Source: UBA1563 sp041671545
GTDB taxonomy: Bacteria > Bacteroidota > Ignavibacteria > Ignavibacteriales > Ignavibacteriaceae
Direction of reading: 5' to 3'
NCBI GenBank assembly: GCA_041671545.1
Contig: JBAZBI010000019.1
Span: 1-64,000 of the forward strand
Length of the DNA: 64,000 nucleotides
A program made the position numbers and the translations under genes. Below, piece after piece: positions 40,792 through 50,285 of this stretch. Below the pieces are notes generated by a model. It was given only the letters and a program-made list of their open reading frames with translations, did no database searches and was not told where the DNA came from. Positions within the stretch are counted from its first letter, which is position 1. Every line of letters begins with the position of its first letter.

Positions 40792-43734
40792 TTAAAATTT
40801 CGCCAGCATTGTTAAAAGTTCATCTTTCGTAAATGGTTTCGAAAGATATTCATTACAACCGGCTGCAAGAGAATTTTGCCTGTCTTTATCAAATGCGTGC
40901 GCAGTTATCGCGATGATCGGAATATGCCGGAAATTCCCATTGGATTTTAGCGCTTTAGTTAACTCCAAACCGTTTTTAGAACCGCGGATAGAAATATCCA
41001 TTAAAATTAGATTAACGCTATTTTTTTCAAGCACCTCAAAGGCTTCATCGGAAGAAGCAATGACAAGGGTTTTATATTTGCTTGCTAAAAAGTTGGAAAT
41101 GGTAATTTGATTAATTATGTCATCTTCAACAACCAGCACCAATTGTTTTTCCAGTTGACTCTGCGGTTCAACTTTGGTGTGAATTTTTTCCTCAATCGCC
41201 TTGATCTTCTTTTGTCTTAATGTTTTGGTAAATGTTATAATAAAAGTTGTTCCAATGTCTTTTTTACTTTCTACTGAAACCTGTGCATTGTTAAGTTCTA
41301 AAAATTGTTTAACCAGCGATAGACCGAGCCCGACGCCTTCATATGCGCGGCCGTAACCCATTTCCTCTTGCCGGTAAGGTTCAAAAAGATGTTTTAAATA
41401 TTCATCAGTCATCCCGATTCCGCTGTCTTTAACTTTTACTAAAACTTCTCCATTATTTCCTGCCGATAGAACGAGAGTAATGAATCCTTCTTTTGTATAT
41501 TTAATTGCGTTGTCAATCAGGTTGGAAATTGCATGGGTAATTGAATATTCGTCTGCAATAAGTAGGATCGCTTCATCAAAATGATTTTCAAAAGTTAGTT
41601 CAAGTGATGCGGATTTTGCGCGAATAAAAAATTCTTTGTGCAAACTTGAGCAGATTGAAGTTAAGTTTATTTCTTTTGGGGCGATGGGGAAGTCCCCCGA
41701 TTTTAGTCGTGAGAAATTCAAAATCATGTCCACAGTTCTTATTATCCGCTGACTTGAAGTTTCAATTCCCTCAAAGAAAGGTTCTTCATCCGCCGTTACG
41801 TATTGTGAAAGCGAATCTCTTATGATGCTCGTCATTCCCAATATCCCGTTCAATGGCGTTCTGATCTCGTGGGACATGTTAGCAATAAATCCGTCTTTAA
41901 CACTGTTGGCGCGTTCGGCTGCATCTTTAGAGGCGATCAATTCCTCCGTCATTCTTTTCCGATCGGTAATATCGCGGACGATCAATTGCACGGCGGGTTT
42001 ATGTTCAAATTTTATTGCCATAGCTTTTACTTCAACGTCAACTTCATCGCCATTTAACCGGATAAATTTTTCTTCAGCAGGCGATAACACGATATTTTCA
42101 GTAACTACTTTCTTCATTCGTTCAGCAACAAGAGCTCTAAATTCCGGATGAACAAATTGGATCACCGATTTGCCAAGTAACTCATCGCTGTTTTTTGCAG
42201 CCATAAGTTTTACGCATTCGTTATTAACGAAAACAATTTTACCTTCAACATAAATTGCAATTGCATCGGGAGAATTTTCTACGAGTTCCCGGTATTTCAG
42301 TTCACTTTCTTTAAGAGCGCTTTCGGCTTGTTTTCTATCGGTTATATCCCGCCAGATAGTGTAGAAGGTCTGCGTCCCTTTGAAAATAATTGAAGTCAAC
42401 ATTACTTCAACGGGAATTTCTGATCCATCGGCTTTTAGATGAATCCATTCAAAACGATTGTATCCGTTTTTTATAGCTTTATCGATCATTAACTGGGCTT
42501 TTTCAGAGGAAAGCAATCCATCTGGCTGCCATTCAGGAGAAACTTCCCAAGGTTGCCGGTTAAGAAATTCTTCTTTAGATGAATATCCAAGAAGAGAGAG
42601 CGTCGCCTGGTTACATTCAAAAAATCCGGATGCGTTCAAAAGTAAAATAGGATCGGCAGACTCTTCAAACAATTTTTTAAAAGTGGTTTCACTTTCTTGT
42701 AGAGCATTTTCGGTCTGTTTTTTATCGGTTATATCTCTATTACTAATACGTCTGCCGAGAAATACATTCGATTGATCAATGATCGGTCTGCAAATGTGGT
42801 GTAGAAATACGGTTGCGCCATCTCTATTTATAATTCTGAATTCTATTTCATCAATCGAATTGCGGTGTTCTATTGTATAATCTTTTTTATGATGTTGAAC
42901 TACCCGGTCAGCGTCGTTTGGATGAATAATTTTATGAAGTAGGTTTGGATCGGAAATGAATTCATCCGGAGTGTATCCGGTAACTCTTGTGCAAGAAGGC
43001 GACATATATACGATATCTCCATCCTGGCTTTCCCAATATTCCCAATCATATGCGTAATCTGCTACCGTGCGGAATTTTGCTTCATTCTGTTCAAGCGTTT
43101 GAAGAGTTTTTATACGCTCGTTGTTGTAGAGAGTAATAGAAAGTTGATCTGCCAGTTGGGATCCGAAGGCGATTTCTTCCGCTTCCCAATGGTGGGGAGT
43201 ATCGACATATTCAAAGCAAAGTGTTCCGAGATGCATATCCCCATGTTTTATAACTGAATCGAGCATTGAAGTGATGTGGTTGGGAATTAAATATCCTTCA
43301 ACATAACCTGCTGTTCGAGGGTCAGTTAAAGGATGATCTGCATTTACAAATTTTTCTGTTTTCAGGGCACGGAACTCGTTTTTAAATTCTTCTTGTTTAA
43401 GCATGCTTCCTTTTGAATGTAGTTTTTTAGAATTTTCATAAAGATCGACACAATGTAATTCCGTTTGTAATTCGTTAAAGAGCCACACACTTACCCGCTC
43501 AATATTCAATACAACTGCAACTTTTTCATTCAATAAAGCTGAGAATTCTTTAACGTTTCCCTGGACAAGCAAAGGTGATATAGATAATTCGCTTATCACT
43601 TTTTGAAAGCGCTTGGTTGTTTCGTGCCGCAAACGGAGCGCTTCCTCTGCATTCTTTTGATCTTCAAGGAGACTTAGCAGAACAAGACGCGAACGTTCCG
43701 ATTCTTCAAGTAATTGATTTGATAATTCTTCCAT
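40792..43734 (-). CDS. Hybrid histidine kinase GAF-PAS3-HisKA-HATPase-REC
   Basis: A 980-aa soluble hybrid kinase. A coiled-coil start (1-45) precedes a GAF domain (about 50-215) and three PAS domains (about 220-590) each closing with a DITDRK signature. HisKA has MSHEIRTPLNG, the ATPase has DSGIGMT and GVGLGLSLV, and the C-terminal receiver ends SKPFTKDELL. The kinase-receiver half is closely similar to the 12026 kinase, including the unusual ISIxGSKxGLELT sequence after the phospho-Asp. AAAGAGGT precedes the ATG. Signal and output are unknown; no DNA-binding domain. Confidence 0.93.
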   Translation of the reverse strand: MEELSNQLLEESERSRLVLLSLLEDQKNAEEALRLRHETTKRFQKVISELSISPLLVQGNVKEFSALLNEKVAVVLNIERVSVWLFNELQTELHCVDLYENSKKLHSKGSMLKQEEFKNEFRALKTEKFVNADHPLTDPRTAGYVEGYLIPNHITSMLDSVIKHGDMHLGTLCFEYVDTPHHWEAEEIAFGSQLADQLSITLYNNERIKTLQTLEQNEAKFRTVADYAYDWEYWESQDGDIVYMSPSCTRVTGYTPDEFISDPNLLHKIIHPNDADRVVQHHKKDYTIEHRNSIDEIEFRIINRDGATVFLHHICRPIIDQSNVFLGRRISNRDITDKKQTENALQESETTFKKLFEESADPILLLNASGFFECNQATLSLLGYSSKEEFLNRQPWEVSPEWQPDGLLSSEKAQLMIDKAIKNGYNRFEWIHLKADGSEIPVEVMLTSIIFKGTQTFYTIWRDITDRKQAESALKESELKYRELVENSPDAIAIYVEGKIVFVNNECVKLMAAKNSDELLGKSVIQFVHPEFRALVAERMKKVVTENIVLSPAEEKFIRLNGDEVDVEVKAMAIKFEHKPAVQLIVRDITDRKRMTEELIASKDAAERANSVKDGFIANMSHEIRTPLNGILGMTSIIRDSLSQYVTADEEPFFEGIETSSQRIIRTVDMILNFSRLKSGDFPIAPKEINLTSICSSLHKEFFIRAKSASLELTFENHFDEAILLIADEYSITHAISNLIDNAIKYTKEGFITLVLSAGNNGEVLVKVKDSGIGMTDEYLKHLFEPYRQEEMGYGRAYEGVGLGLSLVKQFLELNNAQVSVESKKDIGTTFIITFTKTLRQKKIKAIEEKIHTKVEPQSQLEKQLVLVVEDDIINQITISNFLASKYKTLVIASSDEAFEVLEKNSVNLILMDISIRGSKNGLELTKALKSNGNFRHIPIIAITAHAFDKDRQNSLAAGCNEYLSKPFTKDELLTMLAKF

Positions 43735-43803
43735 TTAAAAACCTCTTTAATTTTGCCCTTTTGGTTGCGATCTCGAATAATAGAATTTGAAAGTCGTTTC
43801 TAA

Positions 43804-45510
43804 TCACATATTATATTTTTTTTGCAGCCCCAATTTTTCTAAGAGCGTATTCACTTCTTTTTTCATTTCGATTATTCTTTCTTCTCTACCGATTGTGGTT
43901 GCTTGCCATTTTTTCAATTCGCTTAACTGTGCTTTTATTTTTTCATCTGCTTGTTTCCGTTCCTCAATATTCCTGAGAACGCAATGGATCTCAACTACTT
44001 TGTTGTTTACAACTAAGGGTTTTGCAGTTACTTCGGCCCAAAAGGGTTTTCGGTCTTTGGGAAGAAAAAATAATTCGAGTACCAGGCTTATTTGTCCTTC
44101 AAGTATTTCTTGAAAAGCTTGGGAGAATTTTTCCAACTGATTTTTATCAGCAAGATATCCTGAAAAATGTTTTCCAAGTTCTTCAATTTCATCATACCCG
44201 CCGAACTGTTTTGCCGATGGACTTATATAAGTTAAAAATCCTTCAGAATTTACAGTGAAGACCAGATCGATAGCGTTTTCAATCAGTAGGCGAAATTTTT
44301 TTTCATTCGTTTTTAATTTCTCTTCAGCTAATTTACGTTCGGTAATATTACGGGCGATGGAAAGAAATCCGGTTATTTCCCCTGCGGAGATGATGGGTGT
44401 ACTTGCAACTTCTACAGGAAACTCTTTCCCGTTTTTATCTAAAAGTTCCATCTCAAAAATGCGTTTTTCTAAAAACCCGGCTTTGCGTTCGCGGAGATTC
44501 TGCGCTAATTTATCATAATACTTCGGAGGGATGAAGTTCATTAAACTTGTTCCAAGATAATTTTCGCTTGTAAGATTTGTTATCTCCAATGCAGCTTGAT
44601 TTAGGTAGGTAATTTCTCCTTTTGGGGTGTAAGTGATAATTATATCTCCCGCGGTCTCTGCGAGCGCTCTGTATTTTTCTTCACTCTCTGCTAATGTTTT
44701 TTGCACATTGTATTTTTCAGTTACATCTGAAAAAACTAAAATAATTCCGAGCATTTTGCCGTTAGCATTTTTTATAGGGGCAGCGCTGTCGGCAATTTGG
44801 TATTCACTCCCATCCCGGGAAATGAGTATCGTATGGTTAGCTAATCCAACGATGTTGCCGGTTTGCAAAACAATCGCTAAAGGATTTTCAACCGTTTCGC
44901 GTGTATCTGAATTAATTATTCTGAAAACTTCTGTAAGCGATTTCCCTTCAGCTTCGGAAAATTTACACCCGCAAAGTTTTTCGGCAACGGGATTCATCCT
45001 GGTAACTCTACCATCAACATCGGTAGAAATAACCGCATCCCCTATCGATTGTAACGTAACCGATAAATTTTCTTCACTCTTGCGTAATATTTGTTCAGCA
45101 AGTTTATTTTTCGTCTGATCAATAACTAAAACAGAAAGTCCGACTACTTTCCCATCCTTATTTTTTATTGGATTGTAGTGGTTATAATAAAAAGTTCTTA
45201 GAAGATTTTTATCCCCGTAATCTTCTTCCAAAATGAAGTTCTCGCCGCGTAAGGTACGGTCAAAATTGTTTTTTGCTTTTTGGCAGTCTTCCGGAGATAA
45301 GATCATCTCAAGCATGTTCATTCCAATCTCGATATCAACACCCCAAATATTTTTCATTATGGTTCTATGAAAAGTTGTGAATGCAGTATAACAATAATTC
45401 AAATCGAGAGCGAAGAAGATCAGTTCTTGTGGTGTGTCTAAAATTGAGTGAAGCAACAGACTCCCGGTTAAGTCACGACTGTTTTTTTTATTCTCTTCAC
45501 TTCTGTTCAT
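43804..45510 (-). CDS. Four-PAS protein without transmitter domain
   Basis: A 568-aa soluble protein made of four PAS domains (about 20-135, 143-265, 272-390, 397-515). It ends in a helical tail (WQATTIGREERIIEMKKEVNTLLEKLG) that often follows PAS domains in multi-domain sensors. There is no HisKA, HATPase, GGDEF or HTH domain after it, and the frame stops cleanly. It lies 69 bp upstream of the hybrid kinase in the same direction, probably in one operon, so it may act as a sensor subunit for that kinase. A fusion lost to a stop codon is an alternative, but no leftover transmitter is seen. Confidence 0.88.
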   Translation of the reverse strand: MNRSEENKKNSRDLTGSLLLHSILDTPQELIFFALDLNYCYTAFTTFHRTIMKNIWGVDIEIGMNMLEMILSPEDCQKAKNNFDRTLRGENFILEEDYGDKNLLRTFYYNHYNPIKNKDGKVVGLSVLVIDQTKNKLAEQILRKSEENLSVTLQSIGDAVISTDVDGRVTRMNPVAEKLCGCKFSEAEGKSLTEVFRIINSDTRETVENPLAIVLQTGNIVGLANHTILISRDGSEYQIADSAAPIKNANGKMLGIILVFSDVTEKYNVQKTLAESEEKYRALAETAGDIIITYTPKGEITYLNQAALEITNLTSENYLGTSLMNFIPPKYYDKLAQNLRERKAGFLEKRIFEMELLDKNGKEFPVEVASTPIISAGEITGFLSIARNITERKLAEEKLKTNEKKFRLLIENAIDLVFTVNSEGFLTYISPSAKQFGGYDEIEELGKHFSGYLADKNQLEKFSQAFQEILEGQISLVLELFFLPKDRKPFWAEVTAKPLVVNNKVVEIHCVLRNIEERKQADEKIKAQLSELKKWQATTIGREERIIEMKKEVNTLLEKLGLQKKYNM

Positions 45511-45827
45511 ATTACATTTTTTTTAGTTTAGTACAATGCGGTACTTTCTACCTAAATATTTATTGGTACAAAGTTGAATTAAAAAAAAACAAATTGCAAC
45601 TGTTCCGGCAGCAAATAATTTTGCGATTATTTCATCTCCGGGGTTCCCATTTCCATGTTCCTAACTAAATGATTGATACACGAAGCAAATTTCACTCTAT
45701 TTATTCCCTTCCGCATTTAGCTAATTGATTAAAATGAATTATGAAAAATCTCCCGATTTGCGTGATTGTAGGTCATAAAACCTTTTTGATGTTATCTCCG
45801 GAAGATTCTCCTCCGGTCATTTATCAA

Positions 45828-45850
45828 AATAATAAATGGAATTTATTATT
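45828..45850. repeat. AT-only hairpin
   Basis: AATAATAAAT (45828-45837), loop GGA, ATTTATTATT (45841-45850). Ten-base perfect arms of A/T only, in the divergent promoter region. It may be a melting site, a binding site for an AT-preferring protein, or a weak hairpin. Confidence 0.5.
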
Positions 45851-45902
45851 CTAATAAATGAATTGGTTCTACGCGAAGGGAAATAGATTGAAAAACGCCA
45901 AA

Positions 45903-45938
45903 ATGCCAACTTTTTTTTGAAAAACAGTTGGCATCTTT
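45903..45938 (+). promoter_or_regulatory. Hairpin in the symporter leader, attenuator-like
   Basis: ATGCCAAC (45903-45910) and GTTGGCAT (45927-45934) form an 8-bp stem with a T-rich loop, followed by CTTTT. It ends 44 nt before the GTG start. It resembles a terminator placed inside a leader, or a dyad operator. Confidence 0.45.
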
Positions 45939-45978
45939 TGTGCAAAGCAGAATAATCTTAGAAAGGAAAATTTTAACG

Positions 45979-47598
45979 GTGTCTTTTTCAGTTTTTGATA
46001 GTATAATCATGGGGCTCTACCTAACGGTGATTTTGAGCATTGGATTTTTCTATTCAAGGAAAAAAGAAAAGACTACCGAAGATTATTTTTTAACCGGACG
46101 GAACAGCGGATGGGTTGCAGTTGGTTTGTCAATCTTTGCAACAAACATCTCAAGTGAACATTTTATCGGTTTGGCCGGCGCCGGCGCTTCAAGAGGATTT
46201 GCGGTAGCACAGTTTGAGTTAATGGCGATTTTCATTTTAATCATTTTAGGATGGTTCATCGCCCCGATTTTATTAAAAAGCGGTGTGCAAACCATGCCGG
46301 AATTCCTCGAAAAAAGATTTGACAGAAGAAGCAGAAAAGTTTTCGCAGTAATTTCAATCGTAACGTATCTTTTTACAAAAATAACCGTCACCCTTTTTGC
46401 CGGCGGACTTTTATTTACAAAAATATTTGGCATCAACATTTATACATCGGCAATTTTTATAGTGCTAATCACAGGTTTATATAGCGTAACGGGAGGTGCA
46501 ACGGCAATCGTTAAAACCCATTACGTTCAGGCTATCCTTATGATCCTTGGTGCAGTTACCCTAACGCTTTTTGGTCTGCACGAAGTTGGAGGATTTTCAG
46601 CATTACAAGCCAAATTGCCTGCAGATTTTTTCTCGATGTTTAAAGACATTTCCGATCCCGATTATCCGTGGACGGGGATCATTTTTGGAGCTCCGATCAT
46701 AGCCTTTTGGTACTGGTGTACCGATCAATTTATTGTGCAACGTTTACTAAGTGCAAAGAATATAGAGAATGCCCGTCGTGGCTCCTTACTTGCCGCTTTC
46801 CTAAAGATCACTCCTATTTTTATTTTAGTATTACCCGGTTTAATTTCAGCAGTCCTTTACCCTGAAGCCAGAGGAGATGATGCATATCCGGCATTAATTA
46901 CAGGCAATCTCTTACCGGTTGGTGTAAAAGGTTTTGTTGTTGTAGGATTACTTGCAGCAATTATGTCCTCTTTGGCGAGTGCATTTAACAGTTCCTCCGC
47001 AATTTTTACAAATGATTATTATAAGCCGAGAAATCCTGAATCCTCTGAAAGGAAATTGGTTCTAATCGGCAGATTGGCAACTATGATCACCGTAGTTGGA
47101 GCTATTTTAATGGTCTCCTTTGTAAAACTGATAAGTTCACAGGTTTATTTGTTTTTACAGAGCGTGCAGGCATTTATTAGTCCACCTATAACTGCCGTTT
47201 TTATCTTCGGATTTCTTTTTAAGCGAATAACCGGAAGAGCAGCAATTTGGACATTGGTTGTCGGCGAAACAATCGGCATATTGCGTTTAACCGCGCAACT
47301 TCTTGTGCAGATGAACATGACAACATCTCCACTGCTGATTAATTTTGTTTCAATAAACTTTTTGCACTTTGCAATACTTTTATTTTTGTTTTGTTCTTTT
47401 CTGATTTTGGCGTTCAGTTTTGCCTTAAAACCGGAAAGAAAAGAAATTTCTCATGTCCCGTTTTTATTCCCGGATACTTTTAAAGAAATTAAATTTAATT
47501 TAAACCATCTTGGTTCCGTTAGTAGAGACAGGATGAACATCGTTATATCAGCATTTCTCTTGTTGCTGATTATTGGACTCTGGAGCATTTGGAATTAG
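45979..47598 (+). CDS. Sodium:solute (SSS) family sugar symporter
   Basis: A 539-aa integral membrane protein of the SSS family, with about 13-14 TM helices. Family features include YFLTGRNSGWVAVGLSIFATNISSEHFIGLAGAG near the start (residues about 33-66) and WYWCTDQFIVQRLLSAK, typical of sodium-glucose/galactose transporters. GTG 45979 with GAAAGGA upstream is preferred; the TTG at 45928 sits inside the leader hairpin. It probably imports monosaccharides released by the neighbouring hydrolases using the sodium gradient; the sugar cannot be named. Confidence 0.93.
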   Translation: MSFSVFDSIIMGLYLTVILSIGFFYSRKKEKTTEDYFLTGRNSGWVAVGLSIFATNISSEHFIGLAGAGASRGFAVAQFELMAIFILIILGWFIAPILLKSGVQTMPEFLEKRFDRRSRKVFAVISIVTYLFTKITVTLFAGGLLFTKIFGINIYTSAIFIVLITGLYSVTGGATAIVKTHYVQAILMILGAVTLTLFGLHEVGGFSALQAKLPADFFSMFKDISDPDYPWTGIIFGAPIIAFWYWCTDQFIVQRLLSAKNIENARRGSLLAAFLKITPIFILVLPGLISAVLYPEARGDDAYPALITGNLLPVGVKGFVVVGLLAAIMSSLASAFNSSSAIFTNDYYKPRNPESSERKLVLIGRLATMITVVGAILMVSFVKLISSQVYLFLQSVQAFISPPITAVFIFGFLFKRITGRAAIWTLVVGETIGILRLTAQLLVQMNMTTSPLLINFVSINFLHFAILLFLFCSFLILAFSFALKPERKEISHVPFLFPDTFKEIKFNLNHLGSVSRDRMNIVISAFLLLLIIGLWSIWN

Positions 47599-47690
47599 AG
47601 ATAAAGAATTTATTTTATTATTATATTTTTTGGTCGATAAAAGTTCATAGTACTAAACACATAACAACTAACTAACAAAGGAGAAAAGTC

Positions 47691-50198
47691 ATGAAAAAAC
47701 TTTTCATTTTATTTATACTGCTGGGTTTGATACAAATGTCTCAAGCTCAAAAGTTGATTCAAAGTTTCGACAATGCGGTTGGACCGGTTTTTCTGGACCC
47801 ACCAGTGTTGAATGATAACTTTTTCACAAATGGTCCTGGTTCCTATTGCCTTCTAAGCAATGACACAGCTAAAGTTGAGGGTACTGGCTCAATGAAGATT
47901 GATTACAAAATTCAAGCTGGTGATCCAGCTTGGGGTGGTTACACTTCAAGAACAACCTACAAACCAGGTTTCACCGATTCTGTGGCTTATATCGATCTTT
48001 CAGGTGGTACACATCTCAGACTCCGTTATAAAATTCTTAACCCTGCTCTTATGACGGCACCCGGGACGACTACAATCGAATTTAAAATGGCTGAAATTGA
48101 TGCTGCCGGTAATAGAGATCTCTGGATGCACAAAATAGCTATAGACTTTAAAGATGCTAGTAACGATTGGTTAAACGTTGACATCCCGCTTGAAAGGAAC
48201 ACTGATAACACCAAAGGATTTGTTCTTCAATTTGGTGATGGCGATAAAGAGTTACAGCTTGAAAACATTAAAGGATTTGAAGTTGCATTGGTTTACGGTA
48301 TTGTTGGTGCAGATACAAGCAAAAGTTCTTCAGGATCATTATTATGGGATAATTTAACTCTCGAAGGGAAAAGATCTGTCCCTACTGTTTTCTTTAACGG
48401 GAAATCTCTCCCTTCATCTCTTGGAAATCCTTGGGCATGGGGTAATTCAACTATCGAAATGGTCGCTGGCGCAGGTCGTGTTCCAGAATTGAATGCTCTT
48501 AAATGGGTTCAAGGATATAATCCGGATTGGGGTCCGGATGCCGGATATACCGGTTGGGGCTGTACTATTTCTCCCGCATTTGATATGTCATGGTCATGGG
48601 ATATCGACACTTTGAAATTTTGGATGAAAAGCGAAGAGGGTGTTGATACAATTCGCGTGCAACTAGAAGGCGGCGGCGGAAAAGTTGGTGCTTTAGTTAA
48701 ACCTATTTCTGATAATCAATGGCACCAGTATTTTGTTGCCCTCAAAGATTTAGTCCCTCAAGATAATACAACTGGTTTTACTAATGCCGGTGTCGGTGTT
48801 TTCGGGATTATGGCACAAAACAATGGTATTACTGGAAAAGTTATTTATGTTAGCGAAATTTGGACTGGTAATCCAAAGATTGATGTTGTCCCACCTAAAG
48901 CAGTTACTGGCTTAAATGTTCTTCCACAAACTTATTCAAACTTAGTCACATGGGCAGATGTTCCGAACGAAATAGGTGAAGCTTATGATGTTTATTATTC
49001 AGAAGAACCGATTACTGATGTAACTAAGGCGAGAGTTCTTAAAGCCGGTGTGAAGGAAGGAACTCTAATTATTGAGCAACTTCTCCGTTCAGCTTTAACG
49101 GATCAACCTCTTACTTATTACTATGCAATTGTGTGTAAAGATGATGGCGGTAACTTTTCTGATCCAACTTATTTGAACGATCCTACTGTTAATAACGGAA
49201 AAGGCGTTCCTACTATTGCAAAAACCGCTCCTACAAATTTTGTCGCGGATGGTGATTTAGCAGATTGGGCTGGTGTTCCTGAAATCAGAATTATCCGTTC
49301 TGAGGGAACCGGAACTGATGCCCCAAGTGGTTCACATGATGGAGACGCAGATTACAGCATCATTGCGTATTTGGCAGTTGATCAAGACTATCTTTACGTT
49401 GCCGGTGATGTTACCGATGATATTTATAGCTGGAATAGTACAAACGATCCTTGGATGAATGACGCTGTCAGTCTCTTCCTTGGCTTATATGATGCTAATA
49501 CCGTTAACAATTCTTTTACAATTTTTCAACGTGGTGTTACACCACATTACGAAATGCGTTTTGACGAGAAAAGAGTATCAATAGGCAATAGTGACAGTTT
49601 GTTGCTCATTGGTTCAAATTATTACTTCGGTCAAAAAGCACTCACTTCAGGGTATTACTTTGAAGCAAAGATTCCTTTCACTGATATTGCTACAAAACGT
49701 AATTATGGTATAACCAATAAGGACGAAGTTTTCCATCCGGTTGAAGGAATGAAAATCCCTATAGATTTTTCTTGTAATGATGCTGATGCTACAGGCTCTA
49801 GAGAATTAGTGTTCTGTTATTCTCCTTTTAACTTAGATCAATCGTGGAATAATCCTTCATTATGGTTATGGACCTGGATTGGAAACAAAATGGTTGTTGA
49901 TCCGGACGGAATTGAAGATGCGAATTCTGTAGTTAAAAGTTTCAACTTGGCTCAAAACTATCCTAATCCGTTCAACCCATCTACAAAAATATCTTATGCT
50001 ATTCAAAGCCCTGAATTAGTTACTTTGAGAGTATTTGATGTTCTTGGACGTGAAGTTGCAATGTTGGTAAATCAGTATCAATCTGCCGGTAATCATACCG
50101 TTAGCTTTGATGCCAGCAGCCTTGCAAGCGGAATGTACTTCTATAAATTAGAAGCAGGTTCCTTCCAAAGCATCAAAAAAATGATGTTACTTAAATAG
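47691..50198 (+). CDS. Secreted carbohydrate-binding protein (Fn3-CBM9-like, T9SS)
   Basis: An 835-aa protein with signal peptide (1-19). Two jelly-roll-like domains make up the N-terminal half (about 22-230 and 235-400; GGTHLRLRYKI, WSWDIDTLKFWMKSE), possibly carbohydrate-binding. An Fn3-like domain (about 405-505), a CBM9-like domain (about 510-740; ADGDLADWAGVPE) and a type A sorting domain (about 750-835) follow. From the Fn3 onward it is closely similar to the 21148 protein; the N-terminal half is different. ATG 47691 follows AAAGGAG. No catalytic motif is seen. Confidence 0.87.
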   Translation: MKKLFILFILLGLIQMSQAQKLIQSFDNAVGPVFLDPPVLNDNFFTNGPGSYCLLSNDTAKVEGTGSMKIDYKIQAGDPAWGGYTSRTTYKPGFTDSVAYIDLSGGTHLRLRYKILNPALMTAPGTTTIEFKMAEIDAAGNRDLWMHKIAIDFKDASNDWLNVDIPLERNTDNTKGFVLQFGDGDKELQLENIKGFEVALVYGIVGADTSKSSSGSLLWDNLTLEGKRSVPTVFFNGKSLPSSLGNPWAWGNSTIEMVAGAGRVPELNALKWVQGYNPDWGPDAGYTGWGCTISPAFDMSWSWDIDTLKFWMKSEEGVDTIRVQLEGGGGKVGALVKPISDNQWHQYFVALKDLVPQDNTTGFTNAGVGVFGIMAQNNGITGKVIYVSEIWTGNPKIDVVPPKAVTGLNVLPQTYSNLVTWADVPNEIGEAYDVYYSEEPITDVTKARVLKAGVKEGTLIIEQLLRSALTDQPLTYYYAIVCKDDGGNFSDPTYLNDPTVNNGKGVPTIAKTAPTNFVADGDLADWAGVPEIRIIRSEGTGTDAPSGSHDGDADYSIIAYLAVDQDYLYVAGDVTDDIYSWNSTNDPWMNDAVSLFLGLYDANTVNNSFTIFQRGVTPHYEMRFDEKRVSIGNSDSLLLIGSNYYFGQKALTSGYYFEAKIPFTDIATKRNYGITNKDEVFHPVEGMKIPIDFSCNDADATGSRELVFCYSPFNLDQSWNNPSLWLWTWIGNKMVVDPDGIEDANSVVKSFNLAQNYPNPFNPSTKISYAIQSPELVTLRVFDVLGREVAMLVNQYQSAGNHTVSFDASSLASGMYFYKLEAGSFQSIKKMMLLK

Positions 50199-50208
50199 TT
50201 CATTCTAT

Positions 50209-50250
50209 CCCCGCTTATACTTATTGTATAAGCGGGGCTTCTTTATGTTT
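50209..50250 (+). terminator. Rho-independent terminator
   Basis: Twelve-base stem CCCCGCTTATAC (50209-50220) with GTATAAGCGGGG (50226-50237), followed by CTTCTTTATGTTTT. Confidence 0.92.
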
Positions 50251-50285
50251 TCGAGAATTAATAAATTTTTTAGGAAGAAAGACGT

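Larger units (their letters stand above)
45511..45978. other. Divergent intergenic region
   Basis: A 468-bp gap between the minus-strand PAS gene and the plus-strand symporter, so it should carry promoters for both. It contains two clear hairpins, listed separately (45828-45850 and 45903-45938). Otherwise it is AT-rich with no supportable gene. Confidence 0.6.

Noticed and set aside
45381..45668. Plus-strand frame at the start of the PAS gene
   Set aside because: Mostly antisense to the PAS protein; the rest is AT-rich intergenic sequence without a ribosome site.
45928..45978. TTG start giving a longer symporter
   Set aside because: The TTG lies inside a hairpin and the extra residues are not family-like; GTG 45979 has a ribosome site and a normal N-terminus.
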